Assembly: GCA_012510515.1 (NCBI GenBank)
Contig: JAAZHW010000045.1
Coordinates: 1 to 22,425 of the forward strand
Direction: 5' to 3'
Length of the DNA: 22,425 nucleotides
Source of the DNA: Parcubacteria group bacterium
Lineage (GTDB): Bacteria > Patescibacteriota > Minisyncoccia > UBA6257 > JAAZHW01
Positions 20,322 through 22,425 of this stretch are shown piece by piece. A program made the translations under genes and the position numbers. The notes below the pieces were generated by a model, which saw only the letters and a list, made by a program, of their open reading frames with translations, did no database searches and was not told the DNA's origin. Numbering within the stretch: the first letter of the stretch is position 1; each line of letters begins with the position of its first letter.

Positions 20322-22205
20322 ATGAAAAACTTATTTAAAAATATTGCCATTGGAATTTTAGTTTTTATTTTGCTTAGCTCCATTTTTTCTTATTTCTGGA
20401 CTGAAGAAGGAAAAATGAACGCACCTCAAAAAGTTTCTTTAAGTGAATTAGCTTTTAAAGTAAAAAATAATGAAATAAAAAACATTACTGTTAGTGATGT
20501 TAATATTAAGGCCATTACTCAGGATGATAAAATTTTAACCACAACAAAAGAAAGTGGCGTTAGCATCGTTGAAACATTAAAAAATTTTGGTGTTAGTGAT
20601 GAAAATTTAACAAAAGTTCATATTGAAATTAAAACACCTTCAGATTGGTTAATATTAGCAGGTATGATTTTGCCTAGTTTGTTGTCGTTAGGATTAATTA
20701 TTCTTTTCTTTGTTTGGATGAATAAGCAGGCTCAAAAAGGAGTGGGACAAGCATTTTCTTTTGGTAAAGTAAATTTAAAAATTTCTACTCCCAAAGAAAA
20801 AATAACTTTTAAAGATGTGGCTGGATTGGAAGAAGTTAAACAAGAATTAAATGAAGTAGTGGAATTTTTAAAAAGTCCTAAAAAATTTTTGGATTTAGGA
20901 GCAAAAATTCCCCGAGGCGTTTTATTAATGGGACCGCCCGGCTCAGGAAAAACATTATTAGCTCGAGCAGTAGCCGGAGAAGCCAATGTTCCATTTTTCC
21001 ATATTTCTGGCGCAGAATTTGTTGAGCTTTTTGTTGGAGTCGGAGCTAGTCGAGTGCGTGATGTTTTTGCTACCGCTAAACGAGCGGCTCCTTCAATTCT
21101 TTTTGTTGATGAAATTGATGCTGTTGGACGAGAAAGAGGAGCGGGATTGGGTGGCGGCAATGATGAACGAGAACAAACACTCAATCAAATTTTAGTAGAA
21201 ATGGATGGATTTGAAAGAGATACTAATGTTATTGTAATGGCTGCGACTAATCGACCCGATGTTTTGGATCAAGCTCTTTTGAGGCCGGGAAGATTTGATC
21301 GCCGAATTTATTTAGATTTGCCAGATTTAAACGAACGAGAAGAAATTTTAAAAATTCATTGTCGAAACAAAGTGATGGCGAAAGAAGTTAATTTAAGAAG
21401 AGTAGCCGAGCGAACGCCGGGATTTTCAGGAGCAGATTTAGCAAATTTAGTTAATGAAGCAGCAATTTTAGCAGCGAGAAAAAATAAAAAAGAAATTAAT
21501 CAAACAGAATTTTTTGAGGCTATTGAAAAAGTAATTTTAGGACCAGAAAGAAAACATCGATTTATATCAGAAAAAGAAAAAAATATTATTGCTTATCATG
21601 AAGCTGGCCATGCTTTAGTGGCATATCATTCTCCTGAGGTTGATCCGGTTCAAAAAATTTCTATTATTTCTCGAGGACAAGCCGGAGGATACACTTTAAA
21701 AATACCTTTGGAAGATCGGCGATTAGCAACAAAAAAACAATTTTTAGCAGAGTTAGTAGTGTTAATGGGTGGTTATGTAGCTGAAAAAGTATATATGGGC
21801 GATGTTTCTACTGGCGCTTCTAATGATTTAAAAGAAGCATCAGAATTAGCTCGAAGATTAGTGATGCAATATGGAATGTCTGATAATTTGGGTCCAATTT
21901 CTTTTGGAAAAAGTGAAGATTTGATTTTTTTAGGGAGAGAAATTACGACAGAAAAAAATTATTCAGAAAAAACAGCTATTGAAATTGATAACGAAGTTAA
22001 AAGATTGATAGACGAAGCAACTAAAAAAGCCGAAAAGATTATTAAAGAAAATAAAAAACAGATTGAAATTTTAACAAAGACGCTTTTAGAAAAAGAGGTT
22101 TTAGAAAAAGAAGAATTTGAGAAATTAATGGAAGAAAATAAAAAAAATGATATTTCTGAAACTTCGCAAATTAAGAATTCAATTGCTCGTAAACAAAATA
22201 AATAA
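20322..22205 (+). CDS. ftsH: ATP-dependent zinc metalloprotease FtsH
   Basis: The 627-residue membrane AAA+ protease degrades misfolded and regulatory membrane proteins as a hexamer. Two membrane helices (about 5-24 and 107-128) flank a short external domain. The AAA module has Walker A G204-PPGSGK210-T, pore motif F-V-G in [13 protein letters not shown], Walker B ILFVDEID, and the second region of homology [20 protein letters not shown]. The protease domain has H426-E427-AGH430 and the third zinc ligand D502 in [11 protein letters not shown] Lys/Glu-rich coiled tail ends it. The frame opens at 20274, but those 16 extra residues are atypical; the ATG at 20322 starts the usual MKNLFKN-type N-terminus with a -10 box 7 bases upstream. 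Confidence 0.97.
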   Translation: MKNLFKNIAIGILVFILLSSIFSYFWTEEGKMNAPQKVSLSELAFKVKNNEIKNITVSDVNIKAITQDDKILTTTKESGVSIVETLKNFGVSDENLTKVHIEIKTPSDWLILAGMILPSLLSLGLIILFFVWMNKQAQKGVGQAFSFGKVNLKISTPKEKITFKDVAGLEEVKQELNEVVEFLKSPKKFLDLGAKIPRGVLLMGPPGSGKTLLARAVAGEANVPFFHISGAEFVELFVGVGASRVRDVFATAKRAAPSILFVDEIDAVGRERGAGLGGGNDEREQTLNQILVEMDGFERDTNVIVMAATNRPDVLDQALLRPGRFDRRIYLDLPDLNEREEILKIHCRNKVMAKEVNLRRVAERTPGFSGADLANLVNEAAILAARKNKKEINQTEFFEAIEKVILGPERKHRFISEKEKNIIAYHEAGHALVAYHSPEVDPVQKISIISRGQAGGYTLKIPLEDRRLATKKQFLAELVVLMGGYVAEKVYMGDVSTGASNDLKEASELARRLVMQYGMSDNLGPISFGKSEDLIFLGREITTEKNYSEKTAIEIDNEVKRLIDEATKKAEKIIKENKKQIEILTKTLLEKEVLEKEEFEKLMEENKKNDISETSQIKNSIARKQNK

Positions 22206-22262
22206 GTAAAAAATTATAGAAGAATTGATAAAGTAAATAGCATTGATGATGGGATGACGTGA

Positions 22263-22295
22263 GGCGGAAAAAATTTTTTAAAAAAATTTTCCGCC
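22263..22295. terminator. GGCGG hairpin after ftsH
   Basis: GGCGGAAAA (22263-22271) pairs with TTTTCCGCC (22287-22295), with further A/T pairing in the middle (AATTTTTTAAAAAAATT). No U-tract follows directly. Same class as the hairpins at 1122, 12752 and 15881. Confidence 0.55.
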
Positions 22296-22301
22296 CAAAT
22301 C

Positions 22302-22326
22302 AATTAATTTTTAGTGGGCGCATAGC
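22302..22326. repeat. 25-base direct repeat, copy 1 (tRNA 5' end)
   Basis: The sequence from 22302 to 22326 (AATTAATTTTTAGTGGGCGC, then ATAGC) is identical to 22401-22425, a period of 99 bases; the match may continue past the window end. Confidence 0.95.
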
Positions 22327-22345
22327 TCAGCGGTAGAGCACCCGT
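22316..22345 (+). pseudogene. 5' fragment of a tRNA gene
   Basis: GGGCGCA (acceptor), TA, GCTC-AGCGGTA-GAGC (D arm), A, CCCGT (first anticodon-stem strand) are followed by TATTATATCAG, with no matching ACGGG, T arm or acceptor 3' strand. The tRNA is therefore cut at the anticodon stem. The isotype cannot be read. Confidence 0.75.
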
Positions 22346-22414
22346 ATTATATCAGCAGTTTTCCAATTAAATTTTATAGATTTTAGTCAGCACTTTTTAG
22401 AATTAATTTTTAGT

Positions 22415-22425
22415 GGGCGCATAGC
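22415..22425 (+). tRNA. Start of a tRNA gene running off the window
   Basis: GGGCGCATAGC repeats the first 11 bases of the fragment at 22316. The rest is outside the window, so it is either the intact parent gene or another fragment. Confidence 0.5.

Noticed and set aside
20732..21184. 150-codon minus-strand frame inside ftsH
   Set aside because: Antisense shadow of the conserved AAA module; Pro/Ser/Ala-rich low-complexity translation.
70..22205. Recoded UGA (Gly) genetic code
   Set aside because: Genes have no internal TGA, and TGA is used as the stop codon of the methyltransferase at 9655-9657.

Overview
The window is AT-rich with a strongly A/T-biased codon choice, compact genes, many membrane proteins and dispersed GC-rich palindromic repeats. 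Together with gene types such as a membrane-anchored Clp-like ATPase, a T4SS-pilin-type protein and a small GIY-YIG ORF beside a tRNA, this points to a Candidate Phyla Radiation (Patescibacteria) genome, probably Parcubacteria-like. That placement is inference from gene style, not a search. TGA ends genes here (for example the methyltransferase at 9100-9657) and is not read through, so the code is the standard bacterial one and not the UGA-Gly code of Gracilibacteria/Absconditabacteria.

Layout. 70-1095: AI-2E-type membrane protein, closed by a GC-rich hairpin. 1196-1729 (-): small membrane protein, divergent with a 10-base gap from metG-tatD-PMT glycosyltransferase (1740-5511), which ends in a clear terminator. 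5608-6072: a broken tRNA-Lys copy, a GIY-YIG ORF and an intact tRNA-Lys, all on the minus strand. 6166-7233 (-): YchF. 7540-8088 (-): a GC-richer orphan gene with its own consensus promoter and terminator. 8379-8468 (-): tRNA-Ser(UGA). 8620-9036: a block of dispersed repeats. 9100-12733: methyltransferase, EndoQ-like nuclease, tgt and queH, apparently co-transcribed. After a second repeat block, 13013-15876 encodes a small membrane protein and an 838-residue membrane-anchored Clp-like AAA+ protein with a degenerate first ATPase domain. After a third repeat block come a DsbA-like thiol oxidoreductase and glutaredoxin (16316-17354), an orphan sensor histidine kinase (17423-18742), a convergent pilin/M15-peptidase fusion (18810-19748, -), a 69-residue membrane microprotein (19915-20124) and ftsH (20322-22205). 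The right edge holds the 5' part of a tRNA, repeated 99 bases later.

Themes. Informational and tRNA functions (metG, YchF, tgt-queH, two tRNAs) mix with envelope and proteostasis genes (FtsH, Clp-like ATPase, DsbA/Grx, pilin fusion, histidine kinase). Most start codons lack a Shine-Dalgarno sequence, and several have a -10 box ending 6-7 bases before the ATG, as expected for leaderless mRNAs. Two isolated genes (7540-8088 and 19915-20124) instead share a near-identical promoter and leader layout with a perfect TTGACA-17-TATAAT promoter and a Shine-Dalgarno. The most unusual structures are the tRNA-Lys/GIY-YIG/pseudo-tRNA arrangement with a 20-base palindrome inserted exactly in the tRNA D arm, the pilin-peptidase fusion, the Clp-like protein without recognisable pore loops, and the shared expression module.
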